Assembly (NCBI GenBank): GCA_032173965.1 | Contig: CM063283.1 | Location: 110,741,108 to 110,805,107, forward strand | Direction of reading: 5' to 3' | Length of the DNA stretch: 64,000 nucleotides | DNA from: Sitta carolinensis | Lineage: Eukaryota > Chordata > Aves > Passeriformes > Sittidae | In this document: positions 9,937 through 24,999 of the stretch, one piece after another | Numbering within the stretch: the first letter of the stretch is position 1 | How the letters are laid out: each line of letters opens with the position of its first letter | The notes under the pieces: generated by a model | What the model was told of the DNA's origin: nothing | Database searches by the model: none | What the model saw: only the letters and a program-made list of their open reading frames with translations | Made by a program: the position numbers and the translations under genes

Positions 9937-12900
9937 ATGCCCAACATCCCTTCGACAGCTGGGCCCTTCACAAAGGGATGCCCGACATCCCTTCGACAAC
10001 AGGCCTCGTCAAAAAAGGGATGCTTGAAATCTTTTCGGCTGCTGTCCCCTTCACAAAGGGATGCCCGACATCCTTTCGACAGTTGGCCACTTCACAAAGG
10101 GATGCCTGACATCCCTTCGACAGCCGGCCCCTTCACACGGGGATGCCCGACATCCCTTCGACAGCCGGCCCCTTCGCAAGGGGCCTCCCCGACATCCCTT
10201 CGACAGCCGGCTCCATCACAAAGGGATTCCCGAAATCCCTTCGACAGCCGTCCCCTTTAAAAAGGGATGCCCGACATCCCTTCGACAGCCGGCCTCTTCA
10301 CAAAAGGGATGCTTGAATCCTTTCGGCAGCCGGCCCCTTCACAAAGGGATGCCAGACATCCCTTCGACAGCCGGCCCCGTCGCAAAGGGATGCCCGACGT
10401 CCCTTCGACAGCTGGCCCCTTCACAAAGGGATGCCCGACATCCCTTCGACAGGCGGCCCCCCCTCAAAGGGCATCCACGACATACCTTCGACAGGCGGCT
10501 CTGTCACAGAGGGATGCCGACATCTCTTCGACAGCAGGCCCCTTCACAAAGGGCCTCTTCGTCATCCCTTCGACAGCCGGCCTCTTCACAAAAAGGGATG
10601 CTTGAAATCCTTTCGGCAGCCGGCCCCTTCACAAAGGGATGCCAGACATTCCTTTGACAGCCGGCCCCTTAACAAAGGGATTCCCAACATCCATTCGACA
10701 GCTGGCCCCATCACAAAGGGATGCCCGACATCCCTTCGACAGCTGGCCCCATCACAAAGGGATGCCCGACATCCCTTCAAGAGCAGGCCCCTTCACAAAG
10801 GGATGCCCGACATCCCTTCGACAGCCGGCCCCTTTGCAAGTGGCCTCCCCGACATCCCTTCGACAGCCGGCCCCGTCACACAGGGACGCCCGACATCCCT
10901 TCGACAGCCAGCCCCTTAACAAAGGGATGCCCGACATCCCTTCGACAGCCGGCCCCTTCACACAGGGAAGCCCGACATCCCTTCGACAGCCGGCCCCTTC
11001 ACACAGGGAAGCCCGACATCCCTTCGACAGGCGGCCCCTTCGTAAGGGGCCTCCCCGACATCCCTTCGACAGCCGGCCCCGTCACAAAGGGACGCCCGAC
11101 ATCCCTTCGACAGCGGCCCCTTGACAAAGGGATGCCCGACATCCTTTCAAGAGATGGCCCCTACGAAAGGGATGCCCGACATCCATTCGACAGGCGGCCC
11201 CTCCAAAGGGATCCCGACATCCTTTCGACAGCCGGCTCCGTCCAAAGGGATGCCCGACATCCCTTTGACATCCGGCCCCTTAACAAAGGGATGCCCGACA
11301 TCCCTTCGACAGCCGGCCCCTTCGCAAAGCGCCTCCCCGACATCCCTTCGACAGCCGGCCCCTTTGCAAAAGGATGCCCGACATCCCTTCAAGAGCAGTC
11401 CCCTTCACACAGGGATGCCCGACATCCCTTCGACAGCCGGCCCCATCACAAAGGGCCTCCCCGACATCCCTTCGACAGCTGGCCCCTTCACAATGGTATG
11501 CCCGACATCCCTTCGGCAGCCGGCCCCTTCACAAAGGTATGCCCGACATCCCTTCGACAGCCGGCCCTTTCACAAAGGGATGCTCGACATCCCTTCGACA
11601 GCTGGCTCCTTCACAAAGGGATGCCCGACATTCCTTCGACAGCCGGCCTATTCACAAAAAGGGATGCTTGAAATCCTTTCGACAGCCGGCCCCATCACAA
11701 AGGGCCTCCCCGACATCCCTTCGACAGTTGGCCACTTGGTCTCTCTCAAATTCCAATTGTGACAGATGTTGGCATTTCTCATCTTCCCACTGGGACAGCT
11801 CTTGGACACTCTCATTTCCCCACTGGGGCAGTTCCTGGCCCAAGCAGGGTTCCCACTCTTCTTCTTCCCTGGCCAAGTCCCACTCCGCAGTCCATGGCTC
11901 TGGCAGCTCTGTTCCCCCTACTGCCCCCTGCTCCCCGAGGGCTCCTGGCCATGCAGGGCAGGGGCTGGGTGAGCAGCAGGGGCTGCGTTGGGCAGGGCCC
12001 TGGCTCTGGGCCCCGGCCGTTGGGCAAGGTGGCGACTGCCTCGGCACAGCCCCAGCCCCCAAGCTGCTGCCTCCATCCCCATGGCAGCGCCCTCCGTCCC
12101 CTGTCACCTGGGGCCCCACGCACAGGCCCGGCTGCTCCACAGCAGGTGGCGAGTTGGGGTTCACCTCCTCCGGGAGCGTCTCCATCGATCTGTGCCACAG
12201 AGGCTATCCAGGGAGCTGCAGCGTGAGAAAGCGACCCTCCAGGGATTGGGAACCCCCTAGGGCTCTGCATCCCTGAGATACCGCTCCGACAGGGCGGGGC
12301 TCTGTGACATCACAGGGGCCGCTGGGCCTTCCACCTGCACTGACGCGGCGCCTGTGTCACAAAGGGATGACCAACATCCCTTCGACAGCGGCCCCTTCAC
12401 AAAGGGCCTCCCAGACATCCCTTCGACAACCGGCCCCTTCACAAAGGGCCTCGCCGACATCCCTTCGACAGCCGGCCCCTTCACAAAGGGCCTCCCCGAC
12501 ATCCCTTCGACAGCGGCGCCTTCGCTAAGGGATGCCCGACATCCCTTCGACAACAGGCCCCTTCACAAAGGTATGCCCGACATCCCTTCAAGAGCCAAAC
12601 CCCTTCACAAAGGTATGCCCGACATCCCTTCGACAGCCGCCCCTTCACACAGGGATGCCCGACATCCCTTCGCAACAGGCGGCCCCTTCACAAAGGGATG
12701 CCGGACATCCCTTCGACAGCTGGCCCCTTCAAAAAAAGCCACCCCAACATCCCTTCGGCAGCCTGCCCCTTAACAAAGGGATGCCCGACATCCTTTCCAG
12801 AACCGGCCCCTCTGCAAAGCGATGCCTGACATCCCTTCGACAGCCGGCCCTGTCACAAAGGGATGCCCGACACCCTTTTGAGAGCCAGCCCCTTCACAAA

Positions 12901-14094
12901 GGGCCTCTTCGACTTCCCTTACACAGGCGGCCCCTTCACAAAGGGATGCCAGACATCCCTTCAAGAGCTGTCCCCTTCACAAAGGGATGCCCGATATCCC
13001 TTCGACAACCGGCCCCTTCGAAAAGGGCCTCCCAGACATCCCTTCGACAGGCGGCCCCTTCAAAAAGGGATGCCCGACGTCACTTCAAGTGCTGGTCCCT
13101 TCGCAAAGGGATGCCCGACATCCCTTTGACAGGCGGCCCCTTCGCAAAGGGATGCCCGACATCCCTTCGACAGCCGGCCCTTCACAAAGGGATGCCCGAC
13201 ATCCCTTCGACAGCCGGCCCCTTCACAATGGGCCTCCCTGACATCCCTTCGACAGCCGGCCCCTTCACAAAGGGATGCCCGACATCCCTTTTGACAGCGG
13301 CCCTTAACACAGGGCTTCCCGACATCCCTTGACAGCCGGCCCTTCACAAAGGGATGCCTGACATTCCTTCGACAGCCGGCCCCTTCAAAATGGGATGCCC
13401 GACATCCCTTCGACAGCCGGCCCCTTCACAAAGGTATGCCCGACATCCCTTCGACAGCCGGCCCCTTCACACAGGGCCTTCCCGACATCCCTTTGACAGC
13501 CGGCCCCTTCACAAAGGGATGCCTGACATTCCTTCGACAGCCGGCCCCTTCACAAAGGGATACCCAACATCCCATCGACAGCAGGCCTCTTCACAAAAAG
13601 GGATGCTTGAAATCTTTCGGCTGCTGTCCCCTTCACAAAGGGATGCCCGACATCCCTTCGACAGTTGGCCACTTCACACAGGGATGCGCGACATCCCTTC
13701 GACAGCCGGCCCCTTCACAAAGAGTGCCAGACATCCCTTCGACAGCCAGCCCCTTCTCAATGGGATGCCCGACATCCATTCGGCAGCCGGCCCCTTCACA
13801 CAGGGATGCCTGACATCCCTTCGACAGCCAGCCCCTTCACAAAGGGATGCCCGACATCCCCTTCTACAGCCGGCCCCTTGACAAAGGGATGCCCGACATC
13901 CTTCAGCAGCCGGCCCTGTCACAAAGGGATGCCAGACACCCTTTTGAGAGCCAGCCCCTTCAAAAAGGGCCTCTTCGACATCCCTTCTACAGGCGGCCCC
14001 TTCACAAAGGGATGCCCGACATCCCTTCGACAGCCGGCCCCTTTGCAAGTGGCCTCCCCGACATCCCTTTGACAGGCGTCCCCTTCACAAAGGG
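9937..14094. repeat. Higher-order satellite block B, near copy of block A
   Basis: The order of variant units and the embedded island match block A, with offsets of 4,162-4,210 bp. Differences are mostly single-base or whole-unit deletions. Either a recent duplication or an assembly duplication would give this. Confidence 0.8.
11736..12354. repeat. Non-satellite island, copy 2 (619 bp)
   Basis: By eye this matches the island at 7574-8190 throughout, apart from two extra C bases in C runs (near 12055 and 12255). The offset grows from 4,162 to 4,164 across the island, which fits those two insertions. It carries the same 33-bp repeats at about 11739-11837. Confidence 0.8.
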
Positions 14095-14699
14095 ATGCCC
14101 AACATCCCTTCGACAGCTGGGCCCTTCACAAAGGGATGCCCGACATCCCTTCGACAACAGGCCTCGTCACAAAAAGGGATGCTTGAAATCTTTTCGGCTG
14201 CTGTCCCTTCACAAAGGGATGCCGACTCCTTTCGACAGTTGGCCACTTCACAAAGGGATGCCTGACATCCCTTCGACAGCCGGCCCCTTCACACGGGATG
14301 CCCGACATCCCTTCGACAGCCGGCCCCTTCGCAAGGGGCCTCCCGACATCCCTTCGACAGCCGGCTCCTCACAAAGGGATTCCCGAAATCCCTTCGACAG
14401 CCGTCCCCTTTAAAAGGGATGCCCGACATCCCTTCGACAGCCGGCCTCTTCACAAAAGGGATGCTTGAAATCCTTTCGCAGCCGGCCCCTTCACAAAGGG
14501 ATGCCGACATCCCTTCGACAGCCGGCCCCTTGACAAAGGGATGCCCGACATCCTTTCAGAGATGGCCCCTACCGAAAGGGATGCCCGACATCCATTCGAC
14601 AGGCGGCCCCTCCTCAAAGGGCATCCCGACATCCTTTCGACAGCCGGCCCCTTCGCAAAAGGATGCCCGACATCCCTTCAAGAGCAGTCCCCTTCACAC

Positions 14700-15600
14700 A
14701 GGGATGCCCGACACCCCTTTCCCGACACCGGGGCCCCCATCAAAAAGGGGCCTCCCCGACATCCCTTCGACAGCCCCCCTTTCAAAGGGGATGCCCGACA
14801 TCCCTTCGGCACCGGGCCCCCTTCACAAAGGTATGCCCGAACATCCCTTCGACAGCCCCCCCCTTTCACAAAGGGATGCTCGACATCCCTTCGACAGCTG
14901 GCTCCTTCAAAAAGGGAAATGCCCGACATTCCTTTCGAAAAAAAGCCGGCCTCTTCACAAAAAGGGATGCTTGAAACCCCTTCGACACCCCCCCCCCCCT
15001 TTCAAAAGGGGGCCCCCCAACCCCTTCGAAAAGGGCCCTTGGTTTTCCCCAAATTCCTTTGGCCCCAAAAGGGGGGATTTTCTTTTCCCCCCCCCCTTGG
15101 GCACCCCCCTTGGCCTCCCATTTCCCCCCCCCCCTTGGGGCCCGTTCCCCCTTGGTCCCAACCCCGGGTTCCATCCCTTTTCCCCCCCCGGGCCCCAAAG
15201 GGCCCCTTTTCCCCGCAGTCCCTTTGGGGGCTCCAGTCTTTTCCACCCTAAAAGGAGGGGCCCCCCTCCTGCCCCCCGGGAAGGGCCCCCCCTCCTTCCA
15301 GGGCCCAAAAGGGGCCCCTTTGACACGGGGCCCTTACAAAAGGGATGCTTGAATTTTTTGGGCGTTTTCCCCTTAAAAAGGGATCCCCAAAATCCTTCAC
15401 GTTGGCCAAAATCACAAAGGGAAATTTTGGGGTTCAACTCCCCCCCTTTTCGACACCCGCCCCTTACAAAGAGTCCCGACACCCCTTTTCGACGCCCCCC
15501 CTTTAATGGGCCCCGACATCCCTTCGACAGCCGCCCCTTCCAAGGGGCCCCCTCCCACACCCCCCCTTGAAAAAGGGCCCCTTTTTAAAACAAGGGACCC
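14700..15600. other. Degraded satellite stretch with inflated homopolymers
   Basis: Satellite units are still traceable, but runs of C, G, T and A are lengthened and many substitutions cluster here (for example long C runs near 14988-15000 and 15086-15134). The pattern looks like poor consensus quality rather than biological decay, because flanking units on both sides are clean. Confidence 0.7.
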
Positions 15601-16461
15601 CAAATCCCTTCGACAGCTGGGCCCTTCACAAAGGGATGCCCGAATCCCTTCAACAACAGGCCTCGTCACAAAAGGGATGCTTGAAATCTTTTCGGCTGCT
15701 GTCCCCTTCACAAAGGGATGCCCGACATCCTTTCGACAGTTGGCCACTTCACAAAGGGATGCCTCGACATCCCTTCGACAGCCGGCCCCTTCACATGGGG
15801 ATGCCCGACATCCCTTCGACAGCCGGCCCCTTCGCAAGGGGCCTCCCGACATTCCTTCGACTGCCGCTCCATCACAAAGGGATGCCCGACATCCCTTCGA
15901 CAACCGCCCCTTGACAAAGGGATGCCCGACATCCCTTCGGCAGCCGGCCCTGACACAAAGGGATGCCCGACACCCTTTTCGAGAGCCAGCCCCTTCACAA
16001 AGGGCCTCTTCCACATCCCTTCTACAGGCGGCCCCTTCACAAAGGGATGCCCGACATCCCTTCGACAGCCGGCCCCTTCGGAAACGGGATGCCCGACATC
16101 CCTTTGACAGCCGGCCCCTTCACAAAGGGATGCCCGAAAATCCCTTCGGCAGCCGGTCCCTTAACAATGGGATGCCCGACATCCCTTCGACAGGCGGCCC
16201 CTTCGCAAAGGATGCCCGACATCCCTTCAAAGCAGGCCCCTTCACAAAGGGATGACCGACATCCCTTCGACAGCCGGCCCCTTCACACAGGGATGCCCGA
16301 CATTCCTTCGACAGCCGGCCCCTTCACAAAGGGATTGCCTGACATCCCTTCGACAGGCGGCCCCTTCACAAAGGGATGCCAGACATCCCTTCAAGAGCCG
16401 TCCCCTTCACAAAGGGATGCCCGATATCCCTTCGACAGCCGGCCCCTTCGGAAAGGGCCTC

Positions 16462-17470
<1,009 letters not shown>

Positions 17471-20400
17471 GATGCCCGAAATCCCTTCGGCAGCCGGCCC
17501 TTAACAATGGGATGCCCGACATCCCTTCGACAGGCGGCCCCTTCGCAAAGGGATGCCCGACATCCCTTCAAGAGCAGGCCCCTTCACAAAGGTATGCCCG
17601 ACATCCCTTCGACAGCCGGCCCCATCACACAGGGATGCCCGACATTCCTTCGCCAGCCGGCCCCATCACAAAGGGATGCCAGACATCCCTTCAAGAGCCG
17701 TCCCCTTCACAAAGGGATGCCCGATATCCCTTCGACAGCCGGCCCCTTCGGAAAGGGCCTACCAGACATCCCTTCGACAGGCGGCCCCTCACAAAGGGAT
17801 GCCGACATCCTTTCGAGAGCCGGCCCCTTCACAAAGGGCCTCTTCGAAATCCTTTCGACAGCAGGCCACTTCGGAAAGGGATGCCGGTCATCCCTTCGAC
17901 AGCCGGCCCCTTTACAAAGGTATGCCCGACAAACCTTCGACAGCCGGCCCCTTCGCAAAGGGATGCTCGACATCCCTTTGACAGCCGGCCCTTCACAAGT
18001 GATGCCCGACATCCCTTTGACAGCCGGCCACTTCGCAAAGGGCCTCCACGACATCCCTTCGACAGCCGGCCCCTTCCAAAGGGATGCCCGACATCCATTC
18101 GACAGCCGGCCCCTTCGCAAAGGGATGCTTGACATCCCTTCGACAGCCTTCCCATTCACAATGGTATGCCCGACATCCATTCGGCAGCCGGCCCCTTCAC
18201 ACAGGGTGCCTGACATCCAATCAAAGCTGGCCCCTTCGCAAAGGGCCTCGCCAACATCCCTTCGACAGCCGGCCCCTTCACAAAGGGATGCCCGACATCC
18301 CTTCGACAGCCGGCCCCTTCACACAGGGATGCCTCACATCCATCAAGAGCTGGCGCCTTCGCAAAGGGCCTCGCCAACATCCCTTCGACAGCGGCCCCTA
18401 CACAAAGGGATGCCTGACATCCCTTTGACAGGCGGCCCCTCCTCAAAGGCATCCCGGACGTCCCTTCGACAGCCGGCTCCGTCACAAAGGGATGCCCGAC
18501 ATCCCTTCGACAGGCGGCCCCTTCGGAAAGGGCCTCCACGACATCCCTTCGATAGCCAACCCCTTCGGAAAGGGATGCCGGACATCCCTTCAACAGCCGG
18601 CCCCTTTACAAAGGGATGCCCGACATCCCTTCGACAGCCGGCCTCTTCACAAAAAGGGATGCTTGATATCCTTTCGGCAGCCGGCCCCTTCACAAAGGGT
18701 GCCAGACATCCCTTCGACAACCAGCTCCTTCACAAAGGTATGCCCGACATCCCTTCAAGAGCCGTCCCCTTCACGAAGGGATGCCCGACATCCCTTCGGC
18801 AGCCGGCCCCTTCGCAAAGGGATGCCCGACATTCCTTCGACAGCCGGCCCCTTCACAAATGGATGCCCGACATCCCTTCGACAGCCCGCCCCTTCACAAA
18901 GGGCATCCCTGACATCCTTTCGACAGCCGTCCCCTTCACAAAGGGATGCCCGACATCCCTTCGGCAGCCGGCCCCTTCACAAAGGGTGCCCGACATCCCT
19001 TCGACAGCCGGCCCCTTCACAAAGGGATGCCCGACATCCCTTCGACAGGCAGCCACTACTCAAAGGGCCTCCCCGACATCCCTTCGACAGGCCGCTCTGT
19101 CACAAAAGGATGACCGACATCCCTTCGACAGCCGGCCCCTTCACAAAAAGGGATGCCCGACATCCTTTCGGATGTCGGTCCCTTTACAAAGGGATGCCCG
19201 ACATCCATTCAAGAGCCGGCCCCTTCACAAAGGGTGCCAGATATCCCTTCGACAGCCGGCCACTTCACAAAAGGCCCTTCGACATCTCTTCGACAGCTGG
19301 CCACTTCACTAAGGATGCCCAACATCCCTTACACAGCCGGCCTCTTCACAAAATGGGATGACTGTCATCCCTTCGACAGCCAGCCCCTTCACAAAGGGAT
19401 GCCCGACATCCCTTCGGCAGCCGGCCCCTTCACACAGGGATGCCCGACGTCCCTTCAAGAGCTGACCCCTTCGCAAAGGGATGCCCGACATCCCTTCGAC
19501 AGGCGGCCACTCCTCAAAGGGCCTCCCCGACATCCCTTCGACAGCCCGCTCTGTCACAAAAGGATGACCGACATCCCTTCAACAGCCGGCCCCTTCATAA
19601 AGGGCCTCTTCGTCATCCCTTCGACAGCAGGCCTCTTCACAAAAAGGGATGCCCGACATCCTTTCGGATGCCGGTCCCTTCACAAAGGGATGCCAGACAT
19701 CCCTTTGACATCCGGCCCCTTAACAAAGGGTTGCCCGACATCCCTTCGACAGCCGGTCCCTTCAGAAATGGATGCTTGACATCCCTTCGACCGCCGGCCC
19801 CTTCGCAAAGGGATGCCCGACGTCCCTTCAAGTGCTGGCCCCTTCGCAAAGGGATGCCCGACATCCCTTCGACAGGCGGCCCCTTCACAAAGGGATGCCC
19901 GACATCCCTTCGACAGCCGGCCTCTTCACAAAAAGGGATGCTTGAAATCCTTTCGGGAGCCGGGCCCTTCACAAAGGGATGCCGGACATCCCTACGACAG
20001 CCGGCCCCTTCGCAAACGGATGTCCGACATCCCTTCGAAATCCGGTCCCTTCACAAAAGGATGTCCGACATCCCTTCGACAGCTGGCCCCTTCACAATGG
20101 GATGCCCGACATCCCTTCGACAGCCGGCCCTGTCACAAAGGGATGCCCGACACCCTTTTGAGAGCCAGCCCCTTCACAAAGGGCCTCTTCGACATCCCTT
20201 ACACAGGCGGCCCCTTCACAAAGGGATGCCAGACATCCCTTCAAGAGCTGTCCCCTTCACAAAGGGATGCCCGATATCCCTTCGACAACCGGCCCCTTCG
20301 GAAAGGGCCTCCCAGACATCCCTTCGACAGGCAGCCCCTTCAAAAAGGGATGCCCGACGTCCCTTCAAGTGCTGGTCCCTTCGCAAAGGGATGCCCGACA

Positions 20401-23400
20401 TCCCTTCGACAGCCGGCCCCTTCACAAAGGGATGTCCGACATCCCTTCAAGCGCCGTCCCCTTCACACAGGGATGCCCGACATCCCTCTGACAGCCGGCC
20501 CCTTCACAAAGGGATGCCCGATATCCCTTCGACAGCCGGCCCTTTCGGAAAGGGCCTGCCAGAAATCCCTTCGACAGGCGGCCCCGTCACAAAGGGATGC
20601 CCGACATCCTTTCGAGAGCGGGCCCCTTCACAAAGGGCCTCTTTGAAATCCTTTCGACAGCCGGCCCCTTCGGAATGGGATGCCGGTCATCCCTTCGACA
20701 GCCGGCCCCTTTACAAAGGGATGCCCGACAAACCTTCGACAGCCGGCCCCTTCACAAAGGGATGCCCGAAATCCATTCGACAGCCAGGTCCATCACAAAG
20801 GGATGCCCGATATCCCTTCGACAGCCGGCCCCGTCGTAAAGGGATGTCCGACATCTTTTCGACAGCCGGCCCCTTCACAAAGGGATGCCCGACATCCGTT
20901 CGACAGCCGGCCCCTTCACAAAGGGATGCCCGACATCCCTTCAAGAGATGGCCCCTACACAAAGTGATGCCTGACATCCCTTTGACAGGCGGCCCCTCCT
21001 CAAAGGGCATCCCGGACATCCCTTCGACAGCCGGCTCCGTCACAAAGGGATGCCCGACATCCCTTCGACAGGCGGCCCCTTCGGAATGGGCCTCCACGAC
21101 ATCCCTTCGATAGCCAACCCCTTCGGAAAGTGATGCCGGACATCCCTTCAACAGCCGGCCCCTTTACAAAGGGATGCCCGACATCCCTTCGACAGCCGGC
21201 CCCTTCACAATGGGATGCCCGACATCCCTTCGGCTGCCGGCCCCTTCACAAAGGGATGCCCAACATCCCTTCGATAGCCAGCCCCTTAACAAAGGGATTC
21301 GCGACATCCATTCGACAGCTGACCCCTTCACAAAGGGATGCCCAACATCTCTTCAACAGCCGGCCCCTACACAAAGGGATGCCCGACATCCCTTCGACAG
21401 CTGGCCCCTTCACAATGGGCCTCCCCAACATCCCTTCGACAGCCGGCCTCTTCACAAAAGGGGATGCTTGAAATCCCTTCGGCAGCCGGCCCCGTCGCAA
21501 AGGGATGCCCGACGTCCCTTCAAGTGCTGGCCACTTCGCAAAAGACCGCTAAGACATCCCTTCGACAGCCGGCCCGTTCACAAAGGGATGCCCGGCGTCC
21601 CTTCAAGTGCTGGCCCCTTCGCAAAGGGATGCCCGACATCCCTTCGACAGCCGGTCCCGTCGCAAAGGGATGCCCGACATCCTTCCACAGCCGGCCCCTT
21701 GACAACGGGATGCCCGACATCCCTTCGACAGCTGGCTTCTTCACAAAGGGATGCCCAGCATTCCTTCGACACCCAGTCCCTTCACTAAGGGATACCCGAC
21801 ATCCCTTCGACAGCAGGCCTCTTCACAAAAAGGGATGCTTGAAATCTTTTCGGACTGCTGTCCCCTTCACAAAGGGATGCTCGACATCCCTTCGACAGTT
21901 GGCCACTTCACAAAGGGATGCCTGACATCCCTTCGACAGCCGGCCCCTTCGCAAGGGGCCTCCCGACATTCCTTCGACTGCCGGCTCCATCACAAAGGGA
22001 TGCCCGACATCCCTTCGACAACCGGCCCCTTCACACAGGGATGCCCGACATCCCTTCGGCAGCCGGCCCCTTCACAAAGGGATGCCCGACACCCTTTTGA
22101 GAGCCAGCCCCTTCACAAAGGGCCTCTTCCACATCCCTTCGACAGCGGCCCCTTCACAAAGGGATGCCCGACATCCCTTCGACAGCCGGCCCCTTCGAAC
22201 GGGATGCCCGACATCCCTTTGACAGCCGGCCCCTTCACAAAGGGATGCCCGAAATCCCTTCGGCAGCCGGTCCCTTAACAATGGGATGCCCGACATCCCT
22301 TCGACAGCCGGCCCCTTCGCAAAGGGATGCCCGACATCCCTTCAAGAGCAGGCCCCTTCACAAAGGGATGCCCGACATCCCTTCGACAGCCGGCCCCTTC
22401 GCAAAGGGATGCCGGTCATCCCTTCGACAGCCGGCCCCTTTACAAAGGGATGCCCGACAAACCTTCGACAGCCGGCCCTTCGCAAAGGGATGCTCGACAT
22501 CCCTTCGACAGCCGGCCCCTTCACAAAGGGATGCCCGACATCCCTTCGACAGCCGGCCTCTTCGCAAAGGGCCTCCACGACATCCCTTCGACAGCCGGCC
22601 CCTTCACAAAGGGATGCCCGACATCCATTTGACAGCCGCCCCTTCGCAATGGGATGCTCGACATCCCTTCGACAGCCTTCCCCTTCACAATGGGATGCCC
22701 GACATCCATTCGGCAGCCGGCCCCTTCACACAGCGATGCCTGACATCCAATCAAGAGCTGGCCCCTTCGCAAAGGGCCTCCCCAACATCCCTTCGACAGC
22801 CGGCCCTTCACAAAGGGATGCCCGACATCCCTTCGACAGCCGGCCCCTTCGCAAGGGGCCTCCAAGACATCCCTTCGCCAGCCGGCCCCTTCACAAAGGG
22901 ATGCCCGACATCGCTTCAAGAGACGGCCCCTTCACAAAGGGATGCCCGACATCCCTTCGACAGCCGGCCCCTTGACAAAGGGATGCCAGACATCCCTTCG
23001 ACAGCCGCACCTTCACAAAGGGATGCCCGACATTCCTTCGACAGCCGGCCCCTTTACAAAGGGGTACCCGACATCCCTTTGACAGCAGGCCTCGTACTAA
23101 AAAGGGATGCTTGAAATCCTTTCGGCAGCTGTCCCCTTCACAAAGGGATGCCCGAAATCCCTTCAACAGATGGCCACTTCACAAAGGGATGCACGACATC
23201 CCTTCGACAGCTGGCCCCTTTACAAAGGAATGCCTGACATCCCTTCGACAGCCGGCCACTTTGCATGGGGCCTCTCCGACATCCCTTCGACAGCCGGCCC
23301 CTTCGCAATGGGCCTCCCCGACATCCCTTCGACAGCCGGTCCCTTGACAAAGGGAAGCCCGACATCCCTTCGACAGCTGGCCCCTTTACAAAGGGATGCC

Positions 23401-24999
23401 CGACATCCCTTCGACAGCCGGCCACTTTGCAAGGGGCCTGTCCGACATCCCTTCGACAGCCGGCCCCTTCGCAAGGGGCCTCCCCGACATCCCTTCGACA
23501 GCCGGCTCCATCACAAAGGGATTCCAAAATCCCTTCGACAGCCGGCCCCTTCACAATCGGCCTCCCCGACATCCCTTCGAAAGCCGGTCCCTTCACAAAG
23601 GGAAGCCCGACATCCCTTCGACAGGCGGCCTCTTCACAAAGGGAAGCCCGACATCCCTTCGACAACCAGCTCCTTCACAAAGGGATGCCCGACATCCCTT
23701 CGACAGCCCGCCCCTTCACAAAGGGCATCCCTGACATCCTTTCGACAGCTGTCCCCTTCACAAAGGGATGCCCGACATCCCTTCGGCAGACGGCCCCTTC
23801 ACAAAGGGTGCCCGTCATCCCTTCAACAGCTGGCCACTTCACAAAGGGATGCCCGACATCCCTTAGATGGCCGGCCTCTTCACACAAAGGGATGCTTGTC
23901 ATCCCTTCGACAGCCAGCCCCTTCGGAATGGGATGCCCCACATCCCTTCGACAGCCGGCCCCTTCACAATGGGATGCCCGATATCCCTTCGACAGCCGTC
24001 CCCTTCGCAAAGGGATGCCCGACATCCCTTCAAGATACGGCCCCTACACAAAGGGATGCCCGACATCTTTTCGACAGCCGGTCCCTTCACACAGGGATGC
24101 CCGACGTCCTTTCAAGTGCTGACCAAAAGGGATGCCCGATATCCCTTCGACAGGCGGCCACTCCTCAAAGGGCCTCCCCGACATCCCTTCGACAGCCCGC
24201 TCTGTCACAAAAGGATGACCGACATCCCTTCGACAGCCGGCCCCTTCACAAAGGGCCTCTTCGTCATCCCTTCGACAGCAGGCCTCTTCACAAAAAGGGA
24301 TGCCCGACATCCATTCAAGGGCCGGCCCCTTCACAAATGGATGCCCGACATCCCTTCGACAGCCGGCCTCCTCACAAAAAGGGATGCCCGACATCCCTTC
24401 AAGAGATGGCCCCGACACAAAGGAATGCCCGACATCCCTTCAAGAGATGGCCCCGACACAAAGGGATGCCTGACATCCCTTCGACAGCCGTCCCCTTCAC
24501 AATGGGCCTCCCCGACATCCCTTCGATATCTGGCCCCTTGACAAAGGGATGCCCGATATCCCTTCGACAGCCAGCCTCTTCACAAAAAGGGATGCTTGAA
24601 ATCCTTTCGGCAGCCGGCCCCTGCACACAGGGATGCCCGACATCCCTCTGATAGCCGGCCCCTTCACAAAGGGATGCCCGATATCCCTTCGACAGCCGGC
24701 CCTTTCGGAAAGGGCCTGCCAGACATCCCTTCGACAGGCGGCGCCGTCACAAAGGGATGCCCGACATCCTTTCGAGAGCGGGCCCCTTCACAAAGGGCCT
24801 CTTTGAAATCCTTTCGACAGCCGGCCCCTTCGGAATGGGATGCCGGTCATCCCTTCGACAGCCGGCCCCTTTACAAAGGGATGCCCGACAAACCTTCGAC
24901 AGCCGGCCCTTCACAAAGGGATGCCCGAAATCCATTCGACAGCCAGGTCCATCACAAAGGGATGCCCGATATCCCTTCGACAGCCGGCCCGTCGCAAAG

